Below, piece by piece: positions 1 through 8,828 of a stretch of DNA of 64,000 bases. This stretch comes from Mucilaginibacter sp. UR6-1 (GTDB lineage Bacteria > Bacteroidota > Bacteroidia > Sphingobacteriales > Sphingobacteriaceae): the NCBI RefSeq assembly GCF_020880975.1, contig NZ_JAJIWP010000002.1, forward strand, positions 806,001 through 870,000, read 5' to 3'. Every line of letters begins with the position of its first letter. Positions within the stretch are counted from its first letter, which is position 1. The position numbers were made by a program, and so were the translations under genes. The notes below the pieces were generated by a model that made no database searches, was not told the origin of the DNA, and worked only from the letters and a program-made list of their open reading frames with translations.

Positions 1-461
1 GCTTTGGATTGCTTTCCCATCAGATTCTGCTTTATATGCAGCCGATATCGATGGCAACGGTTTGATCGATTTTAAACTTAGAACTTATAACAATGGTAGT
101 GGCTTGGCCGGTTCACTAATGCACAAGCTGTTTTTATTTAATAGAGGTAGTAACAAGTTCTCGGGTGTACATTGATATTGATTTGTTTGATAACGACGAA
201 CGTGACTTAAACAATAATGGGCGTTATGAGATTATAACTCAGCATTATTTGCAGTATACTCAAAATAACCACGCTTATTGGGTTTTTGATCTGTTCAACT
301 TTCGAAATGGGAAACTTTTTAACGTTGGTGCAGCAAATAATTATCCCATATTGGTTCAGTTTCTTTATCGGGATAACTACAAAATAACCAATCACTTTAC
401 CCGGAAGCAAATGAAAAAGTTCTCAGTAAAAACACCGCAATTTTTCGAGTATTTCGAGTAA
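1..461 (+). pseudogene. Frameshifted 3' part of an unrecognised protein
   Basis: The frame starting at base 2 is open from the window edge and contains an acidic DIDGNGLIDF stretch of the FG-GAP/EF-hand-like kind, then stops at TGA 173-175. The next frame takes over near 165 with a similar acidic stretch (IDIDLFDNDERD) and runs to 461. The two halves read as one protein if a single base is missing around 165-172, so this is a gene broken by an indel or a sequence error. Its start lies outside the window. No function can be assigned; the Asp/Asn-rich turns suggest calcium binding or a beta-propeller repeat. Confidence 0.5.
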
Positions 462-535
462 TTAAGCCATAGCTATTACACCACGCCGTAAAATTTATTT
501 AATTTGCGCCCGTTTTAAAACAAGAATATATTTTT

Positions 536-1117
536 ATGGATAACAACACATTTTCAACCATATCAACCGTAATTAAAACCCGCCGTACTATTAAGCCGGG
601 CACAATGAACGGTCAAAAAATTCCAAACGGGCATATCGCCGCTATACTTGAACTGGCCGACTGGGCACCAACCCACGCCTTTACCGAGCCATGGCGCTTT
701 GTGATCTATGAAGATCCGACCGTATTTTGTAAGCAACACGCCGAATTATACAAAACACATACTCCGGCCGAAAACTTTAAGGAGGCTACTTATACCAATC
801 TGCAAAATATTGGTAATAATGCATCGCATGTGGTAATCGCTGTCATGAAGCGCGGCAGCAACCCTAATATTCCGGCCCTTGAAGAGGTTGCGGCAGCATC
901 AGCGGCTGTACAAAACATTTTGCTGGCTGCAACATCGTTAAACATCGGTTCATTTTGGAGCACCGGCGGCATGACGCTTAAACCGGCCATGAAGAATTTT
1001 TTGGAGCTTGCCGAAGAAGATGCTGTGCTTGGTTTGCTTTACTTAGGTTATACTGATAACCAGCCCGAAGGCAGACGCGTAACCCCGCTTGAAGAAAAAG
1101 TAAAATGGGTAAAATAA
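536..1117 (+). CDS. Nitroreductase family protein
   Basis: The 193-residue protein has the layout of the FMN-dependent nitroreductase fold (YdjA-like short form). It has an N-terminal helix with TRRTIKPG for flavin phosphate binding, LADWAPTHAFTEPWRF in the middle, an Ala-rich core helix (AAASAAVQNILLAA) and GLLYLGY near the C-terminus. Members use NAD(P)H to reduce nitroaromatics, quinones or similar compounds in the cytoplasm; the substrate here cannot be told. The gene is monocistronic and ends 28 bases before an AT-rich terminator hairpin. Confidence 0.9.
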   Translation: MDNNTFSTISTVIKTRRTIKPGTMNGQKIPNGHIAAILELADWAPTHAFTEPWRFVIYEDPTVFCKQHAELYKTHTPAENFKEATYTNLQNIGNNASHVVIAVMKRGSNPNIPALEEVAAASAAVQNILLAATSLNIGSFWSTGGMTLKPAMKNFLELAEEDAVLGLLYLGYTDNQPEGRRVTPLEEKVKWVK

Positions 1118-1144
1118 CGCTGTTGGTATAACTGATTGATCTTA

Positions 1145-1183
1145 AATAGCTTTAAAAGAAATTTTATTTCTTTTAAAGCTATT
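1145..1183 (+). terminator. AT-rich hairpin after the nitroreductase
   Basis: A perfect 17-bp inverted repeat (1145-1161 and 1167-1183) with a 5-base loop sits 28 bases after the nitroreductase stop codon. It is symmetrical and flanked by T-rich DNA, so it is a likely Rho-independent terminator. Confidence 0.7.
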
Positions 1184-1312
1184 GTGTTATTGGGGTGACA
1201 ATAAAGCAGCCATTTATACGTATATTTGTATAACAATTTGTAATTATACAATCCTTTCTAACCTAAATCTCGACGCTTTTAAAATTATTAACTGAACTAA
1301 TTTTAATTGAAT

Positions 1313-2122
1313 ATGAGAAAATATTTTTTGTGGGTAGCCTGCACTATTTTGATCGTGTTTTCAATAGGTTTTATTAGTTGGAGCCCTGCTTCAATCAATC
1401 ATAAAACCAATACAGTTAAGGTTACCTCAACTACAAAACATGCTGCTACGCTTAGCGAATTATACGGGCAATATGTTACCGATATTTATAATAACGCGCA
1501 GCTACAGCTAACCGGTATGGATGCCCTTGTTTTTCAGAAAGCGATAACAGGTTACATCAATCTTAAAATTGCACACAAACTGCCTGAGAATAGTAATGTA
1601 ATTACAGTGGTTGATTTTAATAAATCCAGCCGCGATAAACGTATGTGGATCATTGATGTAGCAGCCAAGAAATTATTGTTAAACACATGGGTTTCGCACG
1701 GGCAGGGTAGTGGTGATGATATGGCGACAGCATTTTCAAACACTGAACATTCGCATCAAAGTAGTTTAGGCTTTTATGTTACCGATGGTGTTTATATTGG
1801 TAAACATGGCCGGTCATTAAAACTTGATGGCATGGATGCCGGTTTCAACAGCAATGCCCGTCAGCGTGCTATTGTTGTACATGCTGCTGATTATGTGAGC
1901 CAGGCATCAATTAACCAGTTAGGCCGTTTAGGCCGCAGCCATGGTTGTCCTGCTGTATCGCCCGAAGTGTGCGAAACGGTTATCAACACCATTAAAGGAA
2001 AAAATATGTTGTACATAACCGGTAATGATGCCCGTTATGCTTCAAAATATCTTGATGAAAATGTAGCTGAGCAGTTTTTATTCGCTACCGCTTCAACTCA
2101 AAATGTAGCTAAAGTTCTTTAA
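1313..2122 (+). CDS. Murein L,D-transpeptidase catalytic domain protein (YkuD_2 type)
   Basis: This 269-residue exported protein begins with a hydrophobic signal or anchor segment (residues about 4-22). Its catalytic region contains WVSHGQGSGDD, IVVHAADYV and the Cys motif RSHGCPAV, as in the YkuD_2 branch of L,D-transpeptidases. The Cys should attack peptidoglycan stem peptides to make 3-3 crosslinks or anchor proteins in the periplasm. ATG 1313 is preferred over an in-frame TTG at 1307 because it directly precedes the signal sequence. It converges on a second, unrelated L,D-transpeptidase, with a shared terminator between them. Confidence 0.85.
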   Translation: MRKYFLWVACTILIVFSIGFISWSPASINHKTNTVKVTSTTKHAATLSELYGQYVTDIYNNAQLQLTGMDALVFQKAITGYINLKIAHKLPENSNVITVVDFNKSSRDKRMWIIDVAAKKLLLNTWVSHGQGSGDDMATAFSNTEHSHQSSLGFYVTDGVYIGKHGRSLKLDGMDAGFNSNARQRAIVVHAADYVSQASINQLGRLGRSHGCPAVSPEVCETVINTIKGKNMLYITGNDARYASKYLDENVAEQFLFATASTQNVAKVL

Positions 2123-2134
2123 CAAGTATCTTCT

Positions 2135-2187
2135 TTATAAAACAAAACGGTGTATGCTGGTAAAGCATACACCGTTTTGTTTTATAA
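2135..2187. terminator. Bidirectional terminator between convergent transpeptidase genes
   Basis: A perfect 24-bp inverted repeat (2135-2158 and 2164-2187) with a 5-base loop lies between the two convergent stop codons. A-rich and T-rich ends on each side allow termination in both directions. Confidence 0.9.
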
Positions 2188-2204
2188 GCTGTTTTTAGGT
2201 TCAA

Positions 2205-3740
2205 TTACACTGTTAATAGCTTTTTCATTTGGCCGTAAAGCACTACGTCAAGTCCGTATACATCAGGCCTGAATTGTATTTTTCCACCTTCATCAGCCCA
2301 GCAGGTAACATAAGTTAAATATACCGGCACTTTATTAGGCAATGCTATATCAGTAGGTTCCGGGCTTGGGTTTTCCATTTTCTCAACTATGGTTTTGTAT
2401 TTATCGCCATTGCCAAACAGCGCTTCAGCCAGTTTTTGCGGTTGTTCAACACGTACACAACCATGACTTACAGCGCGCATATTTTGGTTGAACGCGTTTT
2501 TTGCCGGTGTATCATGCAGATAAACACTGCTGCCATTTTTAAACAGAAATTTGATCTTACCCAAAGCATTGCCATCACCGGGGCGTTGTTTAAAAGAATA
2601 TTCAGTTTTTGACGCACTGCCCCAATCAATCGTTTCAGGATCATCAACCTTTTTGCCATTACGGTATACATCAATCCCCTTGTTATCTAAATAATAAGGG
2701 TCCTGCGCGGCCTCAACCATAATTTCTTTCGATGCTATGCTGGTTGGAATGTTCCATACCGGGTTTACCTGTACGGTATAGATCTGGCTATTCAATTGTG
2801 GCGTTTCGCGGGAGAACGGACGGTCAACCTTGTCGCTTTCATCGTACTCAACTAAGGTAACATCCTTGTCCATATTGCGCCCTTCGCCTACACAAACCTT
2901 CATATTTAAAGCTGATTTGCCGTCCTCCATTACATCTAAGCGATAATCAGGTATATTAACGATCACGTATTTCTTAGCATCCGGCTTGTTTTTCCAACGC
3001 AGGCGTTCAAGGTTTACCGCGAAATAACGCTCGCTTTCTTCGGCTGATAGCCCCGGTGCCTGTACCTTATCGGCCAGTGCTTTTTGCAGGGCCTTGTATT
3101 GCGGGCTTTTAGGCTGTATGCTATCAAGGTAATTTTTCAATTCCTTAACAGCGAATATCTTTTTATTAGATGCACTGTCAGGCCGTAGCGTTGCAGTGTA
3201 ATAGCGCTGGTATATTTTGCGTGGACTAATCAAACCGTACTGCATGGCGTTTGAATATCTCATCAATGAATTGGCAGTAAGTAGCTCCAGTTTAGCTAAA
3301 GTGCTGTAAGCCTGCTCCACATTTTTAATGGCTTTTTTATCTTCCATTCGTGCAAGCAATGCCTTAATGGTATCAGTACGAAATATTTGCGGATTGATGC
3401 CATGCTGTGAGGCATTGCTTAAATAAGTGGTCAGGATTTTTAAGCCATCCTCTTTTAAATTATTAAGTACCAGCGTAGGCTCATATTCATTTTGGCTGTA
3501 GTATGATGCGATTACGTCGGGGTAGGTGAGGCTGCTTTTGTTGTCGGCCATGGCTTTTTTAAACGCCTCGGCAAACCCTTCGTTGGTCATGTCCTTAAAA
3601 GCTTTGTTACCGGTTGCTTTGGCCATTTCTTTTCCTAAGTCCGACTTGCTTTTTTTACAGCCCGGTATAATGGCTATAAAGGCCAGGGCAACTGCCGCTA
3701 CAAATAATAAGGCTTTTTTATGGGTTGTTTTAGTTATCAT
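2205..3740 (-). CDS. L,D-transpeptidase family lipoprotein (YcbB-like)
   Basis: The 511-residue protein starts with a lipoprotein signal ending at lipobox IIPGC (Cys about residue 28), so it is probably anchored to a membrane facing the periplasm. Residues about 60-250 form the helical scaffold region of YcbB-like enzymes and contain the family motif ERLRW. The YkuD domain follows (about 258-470), with SHGCVRV carrying the nucleophilic Cys and YLHDTP before it. The role is formation of 3-3 peptidoglycan crosslinks. Length and domain order are normal for Bacteroidota. It is not in an operon. Confidence 0.9.
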   Translation of the reverse strand: MITKTTHKKALLFVAAVALAFIAIIPGCKKSKSDLGKEMAKATGNKAFKDMTNEGFAEAFKKAMADNKSSLTYPDVIASYYSQNEYEPTLVLNNLKEDGLKILTTYLSNASQHGINPQIFRTDTIKALLARMEDKKAIKNVEQAYSTLAKLELLTANSLMRYSNAMQYGLISPRKIYQRYYTATLRPDSASNKKIFAVKELKNYLDSIQPKSPQYKALQKALADKVQAPGLSAEESERYFAVNLERLRWKNKPDAKKYVIVNIPDYRLDVMEDGKSALNMKVCVGEGRNMDKDVTLVEYDESDKVDRPFSRETPQLNSQIYTVQVNPVWNIPTSIASKEIMVEAAQDPYYLDNKGIDVYRNGKKVDDPETIDWGSASKTEYSFKQRPGDGNALGKIKFLFKNGSSVYLHDTPAKNAFNQNMRAVSHGCVRVEQPQKLAEALFGNGDKYKTIVEKMENPSPEPTDIALPNKVPVYLTYVTCWADEGGKIQFRPDVYGLDVVLYGQMKKLLTV

Positions 3741-3840
3741 ATATAATGGTAAATGTGTTGCACCGTTTAATGCAATAGCCGTACCATAGTATTTACATGA
3801 GGCTTACTTTCGTAAGTTGGTTTTTATATAGATTAGTATT

Positions 3841-4359
3841 ATGAATAATAAAAAGCTTCCGGAGGTTTGGCAGCGCGGCCCGGTAGCAGGTGTACCGACA
3901 TTGTTGCAGCCTGTAGCACATGCACTATTGCAGGCAAATGAGGAGATAATCGACTTAATGAATGGTTTTAAGGATGAGCTGCTTTACGAGCAGCCCGCCG
4001 GACTGGCATCGCCAGCATTTCATTTACAGCACCTAACCGGCGTGCTCGACCGGCTTTTTACTTATGCCCATGGCGAAATGTTGAATGATGAGCAGTTAAC
4101 CTACCTATCGCAGGAAGGCAAGCTGGCTCAAATACCATACACTGCGACTGATTTGGCTTCGGCTTTTAGTACGCAGGTTGATAAAGCCATAGTGCAATTA
4201 CGTAACACTGATGAAGCGATGTTAGCCGATTTTAGAGGCGTGGGCAGAGCACAAATACCGTCCACGGTTATCGGGCTGCTGGTACACGCCGCCGAGCATA
4301 CCATGCGGCATACAGGGCAGTTATTGGTTACAGTGAAAATATTACAGGCGAATTTATAA
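3841..4359 (+). CDS. DinB family protein
   Basis: A 172-residue four-helix-bundle protein of the DinB/YfiT superfamily. The putative metal-binding histidines are in FHLQHLTGVLDRL (about residue 62) and HAAEHTMRHTGQ (about 148-160). Such proteins are often thiol-dependent transferases or stress proteins; the substrate cannot be inferred. The 3' end overlaps the convergent HAD gene by 6 bases. Confidence 0.85.
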   Translation: MNNKKLPEVWQRGPVAGVPTLLQPVAHALLQANEEIIDLMNGFKDELLYEQPAGLASPAFHLQHLTGVLDRLFTYAHGEMLNDEQLTYLSQEGKLAQIPYTATDLASAFSTQVDKAIVQLRNTDEAMLADFRGVGRAQIPSTVIGLLVHAAEHTMRHTGQLLVTVKILQANL

Positions 4360-4980
4360 TATCAACTCGCCCACATCGCGGTGGTTGGTAATGCGGTAGT
4401 CGGCCTCAGCATCGGTATATCTTTTTTCAGGATCGTACAATACCGTTTTAATGCCAACGGCTTTGGCTTCCTTAATTTCTGATTCCGGATCGTCGCCAAC
4501 TATCAGTACTTCTTCGGCTTTGTAGTTAAACTTCTCCAGTATCTGGGTAAAAATATGGCGTTTGGTTTTTTCGGTACTATCCGGGTCAACCACGTATATC
4601 TGCTTAAAATCTCCGGCGATGCCCAGCATCTTTACCTTGCTGTTTTGCAGTTTTACAAAACCCGTAGTTACCAAAAACTTTTCAACAGCAAGCGTTTTAA
4701 CATAACGATAATCGTCATAAGCTTGCATAGGTTTGTTGTAGGTAATATTCCTCAGTAATTCGGCTGCCTGTTCTTTAAGGTCGTCGCTAAAGCCAAATTG
4801 GTCGGCCACCTTTTGAAAGGGGCGGCGGGTAAGTTCGTTTTTCGCCGTTTGGATGTCTGAGGCACTGATGCCTTCAGCCAGGTCATCTATCAGTTTAAAC
4901 AGCCCGGCAAACACGTCGTCGGCTATGGATTCAACCGGGTAGATGGTGTTATCGAGGTCATATATTAAAGCACGTATCAT
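4354..4980 (-). CDS. HAD superfamily hydrolase, pyrimidine 5'-nucleotidase-like
   Basis: The 208-residue protein carries HAD motif I as DLDNTIYP (residues 8-15), motif II near LVTTGF, and motif IV as VGDDPESEIKEAKAVG (about 161-176). The DNTIYP variant is common in the pyrimidine 5'-nucleotidase and SDT1-like branch, so a cytosolic phosphatase acting on a small phosphorylated metabolite is likely. It sits 39 bases downstream of aroC on the same strand and may be cotranscribed with the aromatic operon. Confidence 0.85.
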   Translation of the reverse strand: MIRALIYDLDNTIYPVESIADDVFAGLFKLIDDLAEGISASDIQTAKNELTRRPFQKVADQFGFSDDLKEQAAELLRNITYNKPMQAYDDYRYVKTLAVEKFLVTTGFVKLQNSKVKMLGIAGDFKQIYVVDPDSTEKTKRHIFTQILEKFNYKAEEVLIVGDDPESEIKEAKAVGIKTVLYDPEKRYTDAEADYRITNHRDVGELIL

Positions 4981-5018
4981 GTAATGACAACGTGCTTTAT
5001 ATGCTGATGTTTTGATTA

Positions 5019-6107
5019 TTATATTTTAGCAGCCCTGTTGCGCAGCACATGATCGGCCAAAACCAACGCTGCCATGGCTTCAACAATAGGCACGGCGCGT
5101 GGCACTACACATGGGTCGTGCCTGCCTTTGCCGCTTATCTCTGATGCTTCGCCGGCGCTGTTTACCGTTTGCTGGTTGTGCATAATGGTAGCCACCGGCT
5201 TAAACGCCACCCTGAACTCAACAGGCATACCATTGCTGATACCGCCCTGTATACCGCCCGAAAAGTTGGTAATGGTTTCAACCTTGCCGCCATTATTGCG
5301 GAATACGTCGTTATGCTCAGAGCCCCGCATCTCGCTGCCCTCAAAACCGGAACCGAACTCAAAGCCGTGCACAGCGTTAATGCTCAGCATGGCCTTGCCT
5401 AAATCAGCATGGAGTTTATCAAATACAGGCTCGCCCAAACCAACAGGCACGTTAGTGGCAAAGCAGGTTACCTTTCCGCCAACCGTGTCGCCCTGCTTGC
5501 GTATGCCATCAATAAATTCAATCATCTCTTCGGCAGTTGCCGGGTCAACACAGCGAACAATGTTTTGCTCACGGGCTTCAACAAACTCGGTAGCGTTTTT
5601 AATATCAACATTAGGGGCGTTTATTTTGCCTACGCTGCTTACATGCGCGAAAACCTCAATGCCCTGCGTTTTCAAAAATAATTTAGCCAACGCGCCTGCC
5701 GCTACACGGGCCGCTGTTTCGCGGGCTGATGAGCGGCCACCACCACGGTGATCGCGGATACCATATTTAGTAAAGTAAGTAAAGTCGGCATGTGACGGGC
5801 GGAATACATCCACATTATGCCCGTAATCCTTTGAGCGCTGATCCTCATTCGGGATGATCATGGCGATAGGCGTACCCGTAGTTTTACCCTCGAACGTGCC
5901 CGAAAGTATCTGTACGGTATCGCTTTCCTTACGCTGTGTGGTGATCTTTGACTGACCGGGTTTGCGCTTATCCAGCTCGGCCTGGATAAAATCAAGGTCA
6001 ACCGGTAACTGCGCCGGGCAACCGTCAACTATTACGCCGATAGCTGTACCGTGCGATTCGCCAAATGTGGTAATCCTGAATATTTGCCCGAAGGTATTGC
6101 CTGCCAT
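5019..6107 (-). CDS. aroC: Chorismate synthase
   Basis: The 362-residue enzyme converts 5-enolpyruvylshikimate-3-phosphate to chorismate with reduced FMN, the last step of the shikimate pathway. Signatures are TTFGESHG near the N-terminus, [20 protein letters not shown] (about 117-136), [19 protein letters not shown] and the C-terminal [18 protein letters not shown]. Length and motifs are complete. It is the last aromatic gene of the minus-strand run and is separated from aroA by 89 bases of repeat DNA. Confidence 0.97.
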   Translation of the reverse strand: MAGNTFGQIFRITTFGESHGTAIGVIVDGCPAQLPVDLDFIQAELDKRKPGQSKITTQRKESDTVQILSGTFEGKTTGTPIAMIIPNEDQRSKDYGHNVDVFRPSHADFTYFTKYGIRDHRGGGRSSARETAARVAAGALAKLFLKTQGIEVFAHVSSVGKINAPNVDIKNATEFVEAREQNIVRCVDPATAEEMIEFIDGIRKQGDTVGGKVTCFATNVPVGLGEPVFDKLHADLGKAMLSINAVHGFEFGSGFEGSEMRGSEHNDVFRNNGGKVETITNFSGGIQGGISNGMPVEFRVAFKPVATIMHNQQTVNSAGEASEISGKGRHDPCVVPRAVPIVEAMAALVLADHVLRNRAAKI

Positions 6108-6111
6108 GGTG

Positions 6112-6212
6112 CCCCCTAACCCCCTAAAGGGGGAATTTTGTATGTTGTTTAATAAATATAGTTAAGTTCATATTCCGCATTTTGAGGATTCCCCCTTTAG
6201 GGGGTTAGGGGG
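6112..6212. repeat. Inverted pair of C/G-rich repeat units between aroA and aroC
   Basis: A 25-bp unit (6112-6136, containing CCCCCTAACCCCCTAAAG) recurs in inverted orientation at 6188-6212. Each unit is itself partly palindromic (CCCCCTAAAGGGGG). The unit at 6188-6212 overlaps the 3' end of aroA and encodes its last residues and stop codon. On the mRNA the pair could form a strong stem between aroA and aroC. Confidence 0.9.
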
Positions 6213-7504
6213 CTAAACCCCACCTTCTCCAGATCCTGCCAGAATGCCGGGTATGATTTTTCGACCACCTGGGCATCTTCAATCTCTAACTGCGGAATTA
6301 CCAATGCCAGCGGCGCGAAGGCCATGGCCATACGGTGATCCTCGTAGGTATTGATGAACATGCTTTCGGGAATGAACTTTTCGCTGCAATCCAATTTGTA
6401 AACCAAACCTTTTTCAATCAGCTTAACGCCCATTTTGCCCAGCTCGTTCTGTAGGGCCGCAACACGGTCGGTTTCCTTTATCTTCAGAGTTTCCAGCCCT
6501 GTAAAGGTTGCCTCGTGGCCTAATGCCGCGCATACCACAATAACGGTTTGCGCCAGGTCAGGGCATTCCTTCATATCGAATATTTTGCGTTGGATAGGCT
6601 TCGGCTCTTTTTTCAGGTGCACGCCGCCATCCTTAAATTGCGAGGTAATGCCGAAGTTAGCCATGATCTCGGTGATCACGCTATCGCCCTGTAAGCTGTA
6701 TGAGGTAAGGCCGGGTAAAAATAGCTCCGCTTCATCAGCTAAAGCAGATATGGCGTACCAGTAGGATGCCGCGCTCCAGTCAGGCTCCACAGGCAGCGAT
6801 GTTTCGCTAAACTCCTGGTTAGCTATACTGATCACGTTGCCCTGCCAGGTATGCTGTATGCCTGCCTGTTTAAGCATGGCCAAAGTCATTTCTACATACG
6901 GTCGGGAGGTAAGCTCACCCTCTATATGCAATTCAAGTCCTTGAGGCAACTTAGCGGCTATAAGTAACAAAGCGGTAATATACTGACTGCTGATATCACC
7001 TTTAATGCCAATTTGGTTGGTTTGCTGCTCAAAACCGCCGCTTATTTGCAGCGGAGGGAAGCCATCCTTTTGCGCATAAGTAATATTAGCACCCAGTTTG
7101 CGCAGTGCATCAACCAAAATACCAATCGGGCGCTGTTTCATACGCTCGGTACCTGTAAGCAACACCTCACCCGGTTGCAGCGCAAAGTAAGCCGTTAAAA
7201 AGCGCATAGCCGTACCCGCCGGACCAATGTTGACGGTTCGCGATTGGCTTGCAGTAAGCAGTTGGCCGTTTGCAGTTGAGCTTCCCGACTTCCCGACTTC
7301 CTGACTTCCTGACTCACTCTCTTTAAGTATTCCTGCCAGCGTAACGGTATCAGCCGCATCCGACAGGTTTTTAACCTTTACACGGCCACCGCTCAGGGCT
7401 TCAATAACGAGTGCACGGTTGCACTCGCTTTTTGAGCCGGTAAGTTGTATGGTGCCGTTGGCCGTTTTATCTTTTTTAGTAAGGATGATGTTGTTACTAC
7501 TCAT
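6197..7504 (-). CDS. aroA: 3-phosphoshikimate 1-carboxyvinyltransferase (EPSP synthase)
   Basis: The 435-residue protein joins PEP and shikimate-3-phosphate to give EPSP. Motifs include LTGSKSECNRALVIEAL (residues about 21-37), IGPAGTAMRFLTAYFA (about 93-108), a basic RPIGILVDALRKLGA segment, IKETDRVAAL and the C-terminal EDHRMAMAFAPLAL. Two things are odd. Residues about 63-89 are a low-complexity insertion encoded by repeat DNA just before the conserved GTAMR loop. The C-terminus SPLTP and the TAA stop are read from another repeat. The gene starts 9 bases after the end of the DAHP synthase gene. Confidence 0.95.
   Translation of the reverse strand: MSSNNIILTKKDKTANGTIQLTGSKSECNRALVIEALSGGRVKVKNLSDAADTVTLAGILKESESGSQEVGKSGSSTANGQLLTASQSRTVNIGPAGTAMRFLTAYFALQPGEVLLTGTERMKQRPIGILVDALRKLGANITYAQKDGFPPLQISGGFEQQTNQIGIKGDISSQYITALLLIAAKLPQGLELHIEGELTSRPYVEMTLAMLKQAGIQHTWQGNVISIANQEFSETSLPVEPDWSAASYWYAISALADEAELFLPGLTSYSLQGDSVITEIMANFGITSQFKDGGVHLKKEPKPIQRKIFDMKECPDLAQTVIVVCAALGHEATFTGLETLKIKETDRVAALQNELGKMGVKLIEKGLVYKLDCSEKFIPESMFINTYEDHRMAMAFAPLALVIPQLEIEDAQVVEKSYPAFWQDLEKVGFSPLTP
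7240..7330 (-). repeat. Repeat insertion inside the aroA reading frame
   Basis: On the coding strand this stretch has four tandem copies of an AGTC(A/G)GGA-type unit (7280-7313), followed by a second repeat-like stretch (GCAGTAAGCAGTTGG on the plus strand). The first unit matches the AGTCCGGA repeats in the gap between the DAHP synthase gene and pheA. It keeps the frame open and adds about 27 residues (SESGSQEVGKSGSSTANG and following) not expected in AroA. Confidence 0.75.
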
Positions 7505-7513
7505 TATCCCTGA

Positions 7514-8638
7514 TTACGCTTGGGTCAATTTTTCTTCCACTTGCTCCTGGCCTTCATTCAGGATGATGCCCTGACGACGGATAGATTCAGTGTGAACCAG
7601 CTCTAACAGTTTCTCGGTAAACTCCGCGTCGAGCTTCAAAGCCTTACCATAATCGGTAGTTTTTTTCAGGATCTCTTCCCAACGGTTTACCTGTAAAATG
7701 GTAATGTTGTTGTCTTTTTTGTATTTACCAATTTGTTCGGCAATGTTCATGCGTTCAGCAACTTTCTGGATGATCAGGTCGTCAATCTTATCTATCTTGG
7801 CACGCAGTTCAGCCAATTTATCGCTTACGGCTGCACTTTTTACCTCGGCTTTACGTAGGGTAAGGTTGTCAATAATATCTGAAAGGGCAGCAGGGGTAAC
7901 TTGTTGTTTAGCATCCGTCCAGGCAACTGAAGGGTCAATGTGCGATTCGATCATTACGCCTTGCATATCCAGGTCAAACGCTTTTTGGGCGATGTAGCCG
8001 ATCAGGTCGCGGTTACCAGTAATGTGGCTTGGATCATTAATGATAGGCAGATCAGGCACCTGGGTTTTCAGGCTGATGGCCAGATCCCACATCGGGTCGT
8101 TACGGAAGGTAGTGTTGCCGTATGATGAGAAACCACGGTGAATTGCCGCCAGTTTAGTAATACCCGCGTTGTTGATACGCTCTAAAGCGCCGATCCATAA
8201 CGACAGATCAGGGTTAACCGGGTTTTTAACCATTACAGGCACGTCAACACCTTGAAGCGCGTCGGCAATTTCCTGTACGGTGAATGGGTTAGCGGTTGAA
8301 CGTGCACCTACCCAAAGAATGTCAACACCGGCAGCCAGGGCTTCTTCAACGTGCTTGGCGGTAGCCACCTCAACAGCGGTTGGCAGGCCGGTTTCTTCCT
8401 TAGCGCGTTTTAACCATTCAAGGCCAATGCTGCCGATACCCTCAAACTCACCTGGACGGGTACGTGGTTTCCAGATACCTGCACGCAGAGCGGTAATTTT
8501 TCCGGTTTTAGCCAGCAGTTGCGCGGTGGCTACTAATTGATCCTCAGTTTCGGCACTGCACGGGCCTGCAATTACCAATGGCTCTTTACCTGACGTTATC
8601 CAGGTATTTAACGGTTGTATGTTTAAATTCAGTTTCAT
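7514..8638 (-). CDS. Bifunctional DAHP synthase / chorismate mutase (type II)
   Basis: This 374-residue fusion catalyses both the entry and the branch step of phenylalanine/tyrosine synthesis. Residues about 1-265 are a class I-beta DAHP synthase (PLVIAGPCSAET, RAGIWKPRTRPG, HRGFSSYG, DPSHITGNR). Residues about 275-360 are an AroQ-type chorismate mutase helix bundle (LRAKIDKIDDLIIQKVAERM, IGKYKK, RWEEIL, ESIRRQ). The fusion is typical of Bacteroidota. The gene is third from last in the operon, between pheA and aroA, and is preceded by a 190-base repeat-filled gap. Confidence 0.95.
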   Translation of the reverse strand: MKLNLNIQPLNTWITSGKEPLVIAGPCSAETEDQLVATAQLLAKTGKITALRAGIWKPRTRPGEFEGIGSIGLEWLKRAKEETGLPTAVEVATAKHVEEALAAGVDILWVGARSTANPFTVQEIADALQGVDVPVMVKNPVNPDLSLWIGALERINNAGITKLAAIHRGFSSYGNTTFRNDPMWDLAISLKTQVPDLPIINDPSHITGNRDLIGYIAQKAFDLDMQGVMIESHIDPSVAWTDAKQQVTPAALSDIIDNLTLRKAEVKSAAVSDKLAELRAKIDKIDDLIIQKVAERMNIAEQIGKYKKDNNITILQVNRWEEILKKTTDYGKALKLDAEFTEKLLELVHTESIRRQGIILNEGQEQVEEKLTQA

Positions 8639-8657
8639 GATCGTTGTTTGTTTTTTT

Positions 8658-8821
8658 TAGTCCGGAAGTCGGTAAGACCGAAAGTCCGGAAGTAAATTTT
8701 ATATTTTGTTAATTAATTGTTGTTTTTAAGTCCGGAAGTCTGGTAAGTCGACAAGTCCGAAATCTCTTATTTGTTTATCCCCTTATCTTCCGGACTTTCG
8801 GTCTTACCGACTTCCGGACTA
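8658..8821. repeat. 35-bp inverted repeat filling the pheA/DAHP synthase gap
   Basis: A 35-bp sequence at 8658-8692 (begins TAGTCCGGAAGTCGGTAAG) is repeated perfectly in inverted orientation at 8787-8821. A diverged third copy lies at 8728-8762. The arms could form a long stem around about 95 bases in the operon transcript. The same unit family appears inside aroA. Confidence 0.92.
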
Positions 8822-8828
8822 CTAAAAG

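Noticed and set aside
1307..1312. TTG start for the YkuD_2 transpeptidase
   Set aside because: The ATG six bases later gives a standard start directly before the signal peptide.
5074..5751. 225-codon frame antisense to aroC
   Set aside because: It has the Ser/Thr/Pro/Leu-rich composition of an antisense shadow, and aroC over the same bases is certain.
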